Part shown: positions 19,801 to 26,571 of the stretch, piece after piece
How positions within the stretch are numbered: position 1 is the stretch's first letter
Layout: each line of letters begins with the position of its first letter
DNA from: Holophagales bacterium
GTDB taxonomy: Bacteria; Acidobacteriota; Thermoanaerobaculia; UBA5066
DNA length: 64,000 nt
Assembly: GCA_016716705.1 (NCBI GenBank)
Contig: JADJVF010000015.1
Location: 1-64,000, forward strand
Direction: 5' to 3'
Made by a program: the position numbers and the translations under genes
The notes under the pieces: model-generated
Database searches by the model: none
Seen by the model: only the letters and a program-made list of their open reading frames with translations
What the model was told of the DNA's origin: nothing

Positions 19801-20612
19801 CCTCGCCCTGGACGATCGTCTGGTCCGATGGCGACGTCTGGCCATCGATCACGACTGATACCTTCTCGCGATATCTCCATCCCGTGTCCTCGACGACGCT
19901 CTCCGTCTCGTCCGTCTCGGATGCGACCGGTCCCGGCGTGTCTTCCGGAAGCGCGGTCTTCGAGGTCCTCCCAACGACCCCGACCCCGGTCATCGAGGCT
20001 CCCGCGCAGGTCGGGTCCGGTTCTCCCAACCAGCGCGCTTCTGTTTCCGCTCACGCCGGCTCCACGTACTACTGGTGGGGCGCCGGCACGATCACCTCGG
20101 GCGCCGGGACGAACGAGATCGTCTTCACGGCCGGCCCGACGGGGACGATGACGATCCACGCCACGGAGACCATGCCCGGCCTGTGCCAGTCGAGTGTTGC
20201 TTCGGCGACGGTCGAGGTCCTGCCTCCCGGAGCGGCGACCTTCTTCTACCCCCTGACTCCGTGCCGTGTCCTCGACACCCGGGAATCCGTCGGGCCAACA
20301 GGGGGGCAGCCCGTCGACGGCGGCTCCTCGCTTGCCGTCACCCTCGGCGGCGTCTGCGGAATCCCGGCGGCCGCGCGAGCGGTCGCTGCGAACGTCACCG
20401 CCACCCAGACGTCCGCGGCCGGGTACCTCGTCGCCTATCCCGCGGACGAGGCGAAGCCCGTCACCTCGACCGTCCACTTCGCGCCGGGACGAACGCGCGC
20501 CTCGAACACGCAGCTGAAGCTCTCGACGACCGGTTCCGGCGCGGTCGTCGTCTCGAACGAAAGCCCGGGCCCGGCCCACGTCATATTGGACGTCAGCGGC
20601 TACTACCAGTGA
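16821..20612 (+). CDS. Secreted NHL-repeat (two-propeller) protein with C-terminal PCRVLDTR domain
   Basis: A large exported protein of about 1263 residues, with a signal peptide LVLILAAALLPLGHADAQ. I use TTG 16821, with GGAG 10 nt upstream; the frame is also open from 16770. Residues about 50-215 are Ig/PKD-like, with an ICAGQSVELRADLTGSGPW-type repeat seen again near 975. Residues about 225-875 carry twelve NHL repeats of about 54 residues on the plan DGTGxxARFxxPxGIAxDxxGxLYVADxxNxxIRKIxPxGVVTTLAG, enough for two six-bladed propellers. A further PKD-like part follows, and the last 118 residues are a domain with PCRVLDTRE, CGIPAAARAV and HVILDVSGYYQ that recurs elsewhere in this window. NHL propellers bind proteins, glycans or other ligands, and no enzyme motif is seen. 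It follows dnaE2 by 273 bp. Confidence 0.85.
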   Translation: MRELVLILAAALLPLGHADAQSTTYRPETTAGMVADATRGAARNMLAPPTATVSGSATICAGQSVELRADLTGSGPWKVTWSDSFVDNGVDTSPSRHVVTPGSTATYTVTSVSDPNGTSAGTGSATVTVLPGPAPSAAITAPSPILPGTTGIAASVPDAGAGATYAWTISNGVIAAGQGSRAITFSVGSAGQAVLGVTVSVPGSCVATGATSVWVGTNPSTSLYFSRLAGPTGGGGWFDGPDATASIFYPTAVAFDGGGNLYVLDLVSNSIRKRTPGGRFSTLAGLAGSSGSSDGRGSGARFKWPEAMAVSAAGIVFVADTANNTIRKVAATGVVTTLAGKAGTIGIEDGTGSDARFYSPAGIAIDGTGNLFVADSGSHLIRKVTSEGVVTTVAGQPWSPGKEDGDVSVARFRSPAGLAFDADGNLYVADEGNHSIRRITPAGFVTTFAGAGHAGWLDGTGTGAYFRSPRGVTVDAAGVLYVADSGNFVIRKITPAREVTTLAGLAPTRGEADGTGSDARFNEPAGVAIGPTGDLFIADLKNHAIRAMTPARAVSTVAGRASNLGSLDGVGATARFYYPTDVASESSGSLVVADSSNGSIRRIGPTGDVTTLAGSLGQLGSVDGTGGAARFYDPAGIAVATSGDIYVTDDMDHTVRRVTPDGVVTTIAGYASYEGERDGTGRAARFHEPWGIATDAAGFVYVADSWNCTIRKISPTGAVTTLAGLAGAMGASDGTGTGARFRNPAGLATDRAGNVLVADRGNATIRKISPLGVVTTVAGSPGGGGTADGPGSVARFSSPTALRLDGSGNLWVTDGMLVRKVTPDGVVSTVAGARDNSYGAANGTGGAALLGSPHGLAIRPSGEVALADTQNHSIWVGVPSLADEAKIDSASGSVGVARQLDAQPRTATSWLWEVVRTEAGSSSALSSTTIPNPTFVPDVPGYYRFRLTATDGAKRSVTLVSLFVDLPAPTALVSGNGTVCPGGSVSARVELTGTSPWTIVWSDGDVWPSITTDTFSRYLHPVSSTTLSVSSVSDATGPGVSSGSAVFEVLPTTPTPVIEAPAQVGSGSPNQRASVSAHAGSTYYWWGAGTITSGAGTNEIVFTAGPTGTMTIHATETMPGLCQSSVASATVEVLPPGAATFFYPLTPCRVLDTRESVGPTGGQPVDGGSSLAVTLGGVCGIPAAARAVAANVTATQTSAAGYLVAYPADEAKPVTSTVHFAPGRTRASNTQLKLSTTGSGAVVVSNESPGPAHVILDVSGYYQ

Positions 20613-20761
20613 CCGGCGCGGTGCCCTGAGGCGAACGCCTCCGTCTCCCTCGCGGGGCCGAAGGACCACGGGGCCGGACGGAAGCCCATGACCTCGAAGC
20701 GGTGAGAACGGCTGGCGCGACGCGGCATCAGGTCACGCGTCACTCGTTGCGGCGTGCCGGG

Positions 20762-20968
20762 TCGATGGTCAAGACCGCCCTCGTCGTCGGCTCCCCCGCC
20801 CTCGTCGTCGAGGGGCGCCTCCAGAAGAAGGACGGCACCCTCTCCATCCGCGCCGAGCGCTTCGAGCGAATGAGCCTGGATGAGCCGATACCCGAGCTGA
20901 GGAAGCCCGTCTCGCCCCCGTATCCACGAAACCGCGAGAGCACCCCGCCGAGCCACGACTTCCGGTGA
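20762..20968 (+). pseudogene. Decayed duplicate of the dnaE2 3' end
   Basis: The encoded segment LVVGSPALVVEGRLQKKDG to TPPSHDFR matches the last 63 residues of DnaE2 (16358-16547) with only a few changes. At its left edge, GTCGATGGTCAAGACCGCC matches dnaE2 sequence at 16216-16236. So about 120 bp between the two homologous blocks has been deleted in this copy. It is too short to encode a polymerase. It marks the left side of a decayed duplication that also includes the NHL-gene tail. Confidence 0.85.
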
Positions 20969-21007
20969 CCGAGCCGACGCGGAGGCGTCCGAGAGAAGGC
21001 GGGCCTC

Positions 21008-21573
21008 CTACGGAGAGGTCTTCCGTCTCGTGCGCACCCGCCCGTCTCGACGAGCTTTCGCCGCGCCCGCGGGTGGCGCGGTTCTCGCTTTCAGCAGGTC
21101 CGGGAGCTCGTTCAGGGAGGCCACTGGAAACACCGTGATCCGCTCCTCCAACGGGAAAACGTGACGACCTGGATACACGACGTAGAGATGGGACAGCCCC
21201 AGGTCCTCCATGGCCACTCGCATCGAACGGCTGATCCCCGGCTTCTCCGCCAGCTTACCTCCACGCCGTAGTGGTGCCCCCCATCACGAGAAGCAAGTCG
21301 AGCTCGGCCCCGCCGTGAGTAGCCCAGAAGTACGCGTCGGCCGACTCTACCGCGCTGAGGACCTGCTCTATCACGAATCCCTCGAAGGAAGCCCCGACAC
21401 CGGGGTGCCCCAGCAGCGCGCCGCGGTTCGGAAGGGAGAGCAGATGGTGCAGGACGCCGGTGTCGCGGAAGCGTAGATCTTCGGGCCTTGACCTGCCGCT
21501 TCGCCACGTTCTCGAACCACGGCTGAGCTGGCGAACCATAGGTGCCCGTCAGGAGGTCGAGATATGAACGCAC
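21008..21573 (-). pseudogene. Remnant of an AAA/DUF4143 ATP-binding protein (C-terminal part, frameshifted)
   Basis: Minus-strand fragments in different frames rebuild the C-terminal DUF4143 half of a common prokaryotic AAA-type ATPase. YLDLLTGTY and QPWFENVAKRQVK (about 21500-21573) lead into RFRDTGVLHHLLSLP, GASFEGFVIEQVLSA and AYFWATHGGAELDLLLV (about 21270-21480), then LGLSHLYVVYPGRHVFPLEE (about 21125-21200). The N-terminal Walker ATPase half is absent and the frames do not join. The remnant lies between the dnaE2-tail and NHL-tail copies. These proteins are frequent accessory genes of uncertain, possibly toxin-antitoxin-like, role. Confidence 0.8.
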
Positions 21574-21597
21574 CCGCCCTTGTCGGTCAGCCCCATT

Positions 21598-22038
21598 GCC
21601 CGGCCAGTGCCAGTCGAGTAATGCTTCGACGATGGTCGAGGTCCTGCCCGCCGGAGCGGCGACCTTCTTTTACCCCCTGACTCCGTGCCGTGTCCTCGAC
21701 ACCCGGGAGTCCGTCGGGCCAACAGGGGGGCAGCCCGTCGACGGCAGCTCCTCGCTTGCCGTCACCTCGGCGGCGTCTGCGGAATCCCGGCGGCCGCGCG
21801 AGCGGTCGCGTGCAGGACCGTCACCGCCACCCAGACGTCCGCGGCCGGGTACCTCGTCGCCTATCCCGCGGACGAGGCGAAGCCCGTCACCTCGACCGTC
21901 CACTTCGCGCCGGGACGAACGCGCGCCTCGAACACACAACTGAAGCTCTCGACGACCGATTCCGGCGCCGTCATCATTTCGAACGAAAGCCCGGCCCCGG
22001 CCCACGTCATCCTGGACGTCAGCGGCTACTACCAGTGA
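21598..22038 (+). pseudogene. Duplicate of the NHL-protein 3' end (PCRVLDTR domain), frameshifted
   Basis: From 21598 the DNA is nearly identical to 20172-20612, the end of the NHL gene, and the likeness continues past the stop for several tens of bases. It encodes the same PCRVLDTRESVGPTGGQPVD, CGIPAAARAV and HVILDVSGYYQ. One C is lost near 21768 (gtcacctcgg for gtcaccctcgg), breaking the frame, and a second small difference lies near 21812. There is no start, signal peptide or propeller. It forms the right edge of the partial duplication. Confidence 0.85.
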
Positions 22039-22237
22039 CCGGTGCGATGCCCTGAGGCGAACGGCCCATCCTCCCTCGCAGGGCCGGAGGATCAGGCGGC
22101 CGGCCTTTCTTCGAGTTCGGCCGGATGGGCGCCGTCGCTCGGCCTGGGATACGCTCTCCGTGCCCGGATCGGACGGTGAAGGACGGCAGGACCGACGTCG
22201 GCGTGACTCCGAGGAACGGACCGCAGAGAAGGCACGC

Positions 22238-22492
22238 ATGAAAGTCTGGCTCGTCATGTCCCACGAAGGCCCCTCCGAGGACGACGCCGGTTCCACCTTC
22301 GTCGAACGGGTCTTCTCCAGAGAGTCCGAAGCGATGGCGTACCTCGCCGAGCACGTGGCGACGACCGAATGCGGTCTCGAGAGGATTCTCACGGGCAGCA
22401 CGTCGTTCCACCCGCGAAAGGTCCCGGTCGCCCGATGCCTCTGCGACGAGCAGGGATGGTCGATCGACGAGTGGGAGGTCGAGGAGGCTTAG
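22238..22492 (+). CDS. Small hypothetical protein (84 aa)
   Basis: I do not recognise this 84-residue protein. It reads MKVWLVMSHEGPSED, then a Phe/Val-rich strand, a helix SEAMAYLAEHVATTE and an acidic end WSIDEWEVEEA, suggesting a small alpha/beta fold. There is no signal peptide or TM segment. The ATG is supported by third-position GC and the absence of a competing frame. It lies just after the decayed duplication and before the ammonium transporter region. Confidence 0.5.
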   Translation: MKVWLVMSHEGPSEDDAGSTFVERVFSRESEAMAYLAEHVATTECGLERILTGSTSFHPRKVPVARCLCDEQGWSIDEWEVEEA

Positions 22493-22569
22493 CGGGTTTC
22501 GGCGGTCGACCCGAACCGGCCGCCGTGCCGTCGCCCCGATCGTTGACGGCGACCCATTCCACGTGGTGA

Positions 22570-22592
22570 AATTCCCCGTTTTGCGGGGAATT
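22570..22592 (+). promoter_or_regulatory. 9-bp hairpin upstream of the ammonium transporter
   Basis: AATTCCCCG (22570-22578) and CGGGGAATT (22584-22592) pair perfectly around a TTTTG loop. It lies about 170 bp before the amt start in an otherwise featureless leader. It could be a leader structure or an operator-like palindrome. No tract of T follows. Confidence 0.5.
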
Positions 22593-22672
22593 CCTCCTCA
22601 CACTCCCCACGGCCCAAAGAGCCCCTTCGCCACTTCGGCGGCGTTTCCCTGCAGTTCTCCGATGTCCCCGAC

Positions 22673-22697
22673 GGCCCCGGACCTTCCGGGGCCTTTT
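22673..22697 (+). terminator. Terminator- or attenuator-like hairpin in amt leader
   Basis: GGCCCCGG (22673-22680) pairs with CCGGGGCC (22686-22693) around ACCTT, followed by TTTT. This is the shape of a Rho-independent terminator. Lying 66 bp before the amt start, it could end transcription from the small upstream gene or attenuate amt expression. Confidence 0.6.
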
Positions 22698-22762
22698 CCA
22701 TTCCGCGCTTTCCCGCCTGAGCGGCCCTGTCGCCCGGCTCGACCATCAACCAAGGAGATGAA

Positions 22763-24010
22763 ATGCCACAGATGACCATCAACACCGGAGACACGGCCTT
22801 CATGCTGCTGTGCTCCAGCCTCGTCATGCTGATGACGCCCGGCCTCGCCTTCTTCTACGGCGGGCTCGTCGGCCGGAAGAACGTCCTGGCGATCATGATC
22901 CAGAGCTTCGTCTCCATGGGCTGGACGACTGTCCTCTGGTGGGCCTACGGGTTCTCGCTCTGTTTCAGCGGTGACCTCAAGAGCGGTACGGACCTCGCCG
23001 GGATCGTCGGGAACCTCGACTGGGCGTTCCTGCGCGGGATCACCCTCCAGATGCCCTCCCCGGTCAACGATGGGATCCCGATGATCGTCTTCATCGCCTA
23101 CCAGATGATGTTCGCCGTCATCACGCCGGCGCTGATCACGGGCGCCTTCACGAACCGGGTAACGTTCAAGGCGTACATGCTCTTCCTGACCGGCTGGCTG
23201 ACCTTCGTCTACTTCCCCTTCGTCCACATGGTCTGGGGCGGCGGAATTCTCGCGAAGCTGGGCGTCCTCGACTTCGCCGGCGGCATCGTCGTCCACAACA
23301 TCGCCGGGATCGCCGCCCTCGCCTCGATCCTCTACGTCGGAAAGCGAAAGGTCGAGGACCGCGGACCGCACTCGATCCCCCTCGTCGCGCTCGGCACCGG
23401 CCTCCTCTGGTTCGGCTGGTACGGCTTCAACGCCGGGAGCGAGTTCCGTGTCGATTCCGTCACGGCCGTCGCCTTCCTCAACACCGACCTCGCCGGCAGC
23501 TTCGCCGCCATCGCCTGGCTCGCCATGGACTGGATGACGTCGAAGAAGCCGAAGTTCCTCGGCCTCCTCACGGGCGCGGTCGCCGGGCTGGCGACGATCA
23601 CGCCCGCCGCCGGCTACGTCTCCCCCACGACCGCCTGCCTCATCGGCGTCATCGCCGGCGTCGTCTGCTTCTACGCGGTCGCCCTGAAGAACAAGCTCGG
23701 CTGGGACGACGCCCTCGACGTCTGGGGTGTCCACGGCGTCGGCGGGTTCATCGGGATCATCCTCAGCGGCATCTTCGCCACGACGGCTTTCAACCCGGCG
23801 GGCGTCGACGGCCTCCTCCGTGGCAACAGCCGCTTCTTCTTCGTCCAGCTCCTCGCCGTGGTGATCTCCTCGGCGTGGGCGTTCGCCTTTACGTACGGGA
23901 TGCTCTGGCTGATCGACCGGGTGACCGTCGTGAAAGTCACCGAGGAGGGGGAACGCTCGGGGCTCGACAGCTCGATTCACGGCGAGACCGCCTACCTCGA
24001 AGGGGTCTGA
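22763..24010 (+). CDS. amt: Ammonium transporter (Amt/MEP/Rh family)
   Basis: A 415-residue inner-membrane ammonium channel with about eleven TM helices. The start is clear, with AAGGAG at 22752-22757 before the ATG. Family motifs include MLMTPGLAFFYGGLVGRKN near the N-terminus, the twin-histidine pore positions in FVHMVWGGGI and GVHGVGGFIGI, and PLVALGTGLLWFGWYGFNAGS. It lacks a cleaved signal peptide. No GlnK/PII gene is adjacent; instead an outer-membrane porin follows after 3 nt, suggesting a joined outer/inner membrane uptake route. Two hairpins in the leader hint at regulated expression. Confidence 0.95.
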   Translation: MPQMTINTGDTAFMLLCSSLVMLMTPGLAFFYGGLVGRKNVLAIMIQSFVSMGWTTVLWWAYGFSLCFSGDLKSGTDLAGIVGNLDWAFLRGITLQMPSPVNDGIPMIVFIAYQMMFAVITPALITGAFTNRVTFKAYMLFLTGWLTFVYFPFVHMVWGGGILAKLGVLDFAGGIVVHNIAGIAALASILYVGKRKVEDRGPHSIPLVALGTGLLWFGWYGFNAGSEFRVDSVTAVAFLNTDLAGSFAAIAWLAMDWMTSKKPKFLGLLTGAVAGLATITPAAGYVSPTTACLIGVIAGVVCFYAVALKNKLGWDDALDVWGVHGVGGFIGIILSGIFATTAFNPAGVDGLLRGNSRFFFVQLLAVVISSAWAFAFTYGMLWLIDRVTVVKVTEEGERSGLDSSIHGETAYLEGV

Positions 24011-24013
24011 GCC

Positions 24014-25192
24014 GTGGCCCGGTCTAAGGAGGGCCGCGGCGCGGCCCTCCTCTTCACCTTCGCCGTGGCGGCCCTCGCCGTCGCCCTCGCGCCGGGCGCC
24101 TTCGGCCAGGAGCCAGCCGCGGCGCCAGTGGCAACGGCGCCGGCGCCGGCCGCGCCCCGGCCGTGGTACGAGACGATCTCCGTCAACGGCTTCGTTACGA
24201 CGAGCTGGTCCTGGAACTTCAACCGCCCCGAGTCCGACACGAACCAGTACCGCGTCTTCGACTTCGAGGACAACGCGATCAAGATCGACGGCGCCGAGCT
24301 CGTCCTGCAGAAGGTCGCCTCCGCCCCTGGCGAGGCGGGCTTCCGGATCGACGCCGTCGCTGGCGCTTCGATCCCCCGGATGACCGCCGCGGCCGGGCTC
24401 TTCCGCGACGACGACGGAACGGCCGGGGACTTCGACCTCCAGCAGGCGTACGTCTCGTACGTCGCTCCGCTCGGGAGCGGTCTCCGCTTCGACGCCGGGA
24501 AGTACGCGACCCACTGCGGCTACGAGGTGATCGAGGGCTACGACGGGTACAACGACAACGCGACCCGGTCGTTCCTCTTCGGCTACGCCGAGCCCGCGAG
24601 CCACACCGGACTCAAGGCGACGTACGCCCTTTCCGGAACGGTCTCGGCGATGGTCGAGGTCGTGAACGGCTGGGACAACGTCGAGGACTCCAACACGTCG
24701 AAATCGCTCGGCGGCCAGCTGGCGTTCACCCTTCCCTCGAACGCCACGGTCACCGTCAACGCCCTCTTCGGGCCGGAGCGCGCCGGCAACGACTCGGACG
24801 ATCGGACGTTCCTCAACGTCGTCGGGACGTGGAAGCTCGGGGCGGGGTCGGCGCTCGGGCTGGACGCCGTCTGGGCGACCGAGGAGAACGCAGCCGGGCC
24901 CGGCCTCGACGCGACGTGGGGCGGCGTCGCCCTCTACGGTCGCCTCGGCCTCAGCCCCTCGTTCGCGCTCGTCCTGCGCGCCGAGGTCTTCGACGACCCG
25001 GACGGCGTCCGGACCGGGACACCACAGACCCTCTCGGAGCTGACGTTCACGCCCGAGCTGAAGCTCGCGCCCGGGCTGGTCCTGCGGGCCGACCTGCGCC
25101 TCGACCACTCGACCAGCGACGTCTTCGAGAAGGAAGCCAGCCTCACGGGAACGCAGCCGACGGTCCTTCTCAACGCCCTCTACTTTTTCTGA
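24014..25192 (+). CDS. Outer-membrane beta-barrel porin (BBP2-like)
   Basis: A 392-residue exported protein with signal peptide LLFTFAVAALAVALAPGAFG, an Ala/Pro linker (33-50) and alternating beta strands ending in aromatic NALYFF, as expected for an outer-membrane barrel. WYETISVNGFVTTSWSWNFN, QAYVSYVAPLGSGLRFDAGK and GYEVIEGYDGYNDNATRSFL are typical of OmpL-like/BBP2 porins. The GTG start is 3 nt after the amt stop, so the two genes form an operon. A 10-bp hairpin lies over codons 5-12. Its 3' end overlaps the convergent response regulator by 23 bp. Likely role: passage of small solutes, possibly ammonium or amines by association. Confidence 0.8.
   Translation: MARSKEGRGAALLFTFAVAALAVALAPGAFGQEPAAAPVATAPAPAAPRPWYETISVNGFVTTSWSWNFNRPESDTNQYRVFDFEDNAIKIDGAELVLQKVASAPGEAGFRIDAVAGASIPRMTAAAGLFRDDDGTAGDFDLQQAYVSYVAPLGSGLRFDAGKYATHCGYEVIEGYDGYNDNATRSFLFGYAEPASHTGLKATYALSGTVSAMVEVVNGWDNVEDSNTSKSLGGQLAFTLPSNATVTVNALFGPERAGNDSDDRTFLNVVGTWKLGAGSALGLDAVWATEENAAGPGLDATWGGVALYGRLGLSPSFALVLRAEVFDDPDGVRTGTPQTLSELTFTPELKLAPGLVLRADLRLDHSTSDVFEKEASLTGTQPTVLLNALYFF
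24028..24050 (+). promoter_or_regulatory. Perfect 10-bp hairpin at the amt-porin junction
   Basis: GGAGGGCCGC (24028-24037) pairs exactly with GCGGCCCTCC (24041-24050) around a 3-nt loop, inside the first codons of the porin. It would form a very stable stem just after the porin start and could reduce porin translation or partly end transcription after amt. It is visible in sequence only; any effect is inference. Confidence 0.6.
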
Positions 25193-26558
25193 GCCCGACA
25201 GGCGGGTCCACCGCAGGCGAGGGGGGCCGCAAGGCCCTCTTCTCCTTTCCGGGCGCCCCGTCGCCGGACGGCTGCGCCGGCGACTTCCGGTCTCGCAGCT
25301 TGTCGCGCAGGGTCTTGCGGTCGATTCCGAGGATCTCCGCGGCGCGCGTCTTGTTGCCGTCGACCGCCGCGAGGACTCGCCTCACGTGCTCGGCCTCGAC
25401 GTCGGCGAGCGACCGGTTCCAGCCCGCGTCCCGGAGGGCGGAGAAGCGCATCCGCGGGGGGAGATCGGGGACCGAGACGGTCGTCAGCTCGCTGGCCACG
25501 AGGTCCCTCACGATCCCCCGCAGCTCCCGCACGTTTCCGGGCCACGGGTAGCTTCGGAAGACCTCGAGGACGGAGTCGGCCAGCTCCGGGATAGGCCGTT
25601 CGAGCGCGCCGGAATAGTGGCGGGCGAAGTGACCGGCGAGAATGACGACGTCCTCTCCCCGTTCGCGGAGCGGAGGAAGCCAGATCGCCTCGTCGAAGAG
25701 CTCGCCGCTGACCGGCGGATTCGTCCGGGACGGTCCCGTTCCCCAGCATGTGGTGGCGATGAGGCGGGCCGACGTCGACCTCTGCCTGCGCGCCGGGCGG
25801 GCCGGTGGTCCGAGCAGCGCCAGCTTCTCCCGCACCGTCGCCCCGACTTCCTCGATGTCGGCGACGAAGAGCGTTCCTCCCGCGGCCCGGGCGAGGAGAC
25901 CCGGACGCCCCCGCGCGCCGAGGAGCTCCTGGTGCAACAACTCGGGAGCAACCGAGCGGCAGTACATCGACAGGAACGGACCGTGAGCCCGTGCGCTCCT
26001 GTGGTGAATGATCCGGGCGACGAGCTCCTTGCCGGTGCCGTCCTCCCCTCCGAGGAGGACGCCTCCGTCGGAGGACGCGGCGCGCTCGATCGCGCGTCCG
26101 GCGCGGCGGATCGCCTCCGACTCCCCGAGAAGGCCGGGGACGGCGGCCGGCGGTGGAGCGCTCTCGGACCTGCGGCCCCGGAGCTTCCTGAGCGCGCGCG
26201 CCACGGCCTCACGGAGCTCGTCGTCGGTGAACGGCTTGGCGAGGTAGTCCTCCGCACCTCTCCGGAGCGCCTCGACGGCGCCGCCGATCGTCGCGTAGCC
26301 GGTGATGACGACGATCTCCGTCTCCTTCAGGTTCTCCGTTACGTGCCGGACGAGGTCGAGGCCCGACATTCCCGGCATCTTCAGGTCGGTCAGGACGAGA
26401 TCGACGGAAGTGAACGAGAGGAGGGCGAGCGCGTCGGCGGCGCCCGAGGCGGTGACGACGGTGTGCCCGCCGTCCTCGAGGTTGCGGCGGAGCACTTCGA
26501 GCGTCGACGGCGAGTCGTCGACGACGAGGATCCTGGCGGGCGTTTCGTCCTTCGTCAC
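25170..26558 (-). CDS. NtrC-like response regulator with degenerate sigma-54 activator domain
   Basis: A 462-residue regulator with a receiver (ILVVDDSP, phospho-acceptor D58 in LVLTDLKMPG, K108 in AKPF), an AAA+ domain (about 140-375) and a Fis-type helix-turn-helix at about 395-435 (NKTRAAEILGIDRKTLRDKL). The AAA+ domain is unusual. Walker A is GEDGTGKE. The GAFTGA loop that touches sigma-54 is replaced by ELLGARGRPG, and Walker B reads GGTLFVADIEE in place of GGTLFLDEIGE. The end of the AAA+ domain (YPWPGNVRELR) is intact. It probably binds DNA but may not activate sigma-54 promoters in the usual way. It lies 13 nt after its partner kinase gene. Its 3' end overlaps the convergent porin. 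Confidence 0.85.
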   Translation of the reverse strand: MTKDETPARILVVDDSPSTLEVLRRNLEDGGHTVVTASGAADALALLSFTSVDLVLTDLKMPGMSGLDLVRHVTENLKETEIVVITGYATIGGAVEALRRGAEDYLAKPFTDDELREAVARALRKLRGRRSESAPPPAAVPGLLGESEAIRRAGRAIERAASSDGGVLLGGEDGTGKELVARIIHHRSARAHGPFLSMYCRSVAPELLHQELLGARGRPGLLARAAGGTLFVADIEEVGATVREKLALLGPPARPARRQRSTSARLIATTCWGTGPSRTNPPVSGELFDEAIWLPPLRERGEDVVILAGHFARHYSGALERPIPELADSVLEVFRSYPWPGNVRELRGIVRDLVASELTTVSVPDLPPRMRFSALRDAGWNRSLADVEAEHVRRVLAAVDGNKTRAAEILGIDRKTLRDKLRDRKSPAQPSGDGAPGKEKRALRPPSPAVDPPVGLRKSRGR

Positions 26559-26571
26559 GCGGTTCTTCTCC

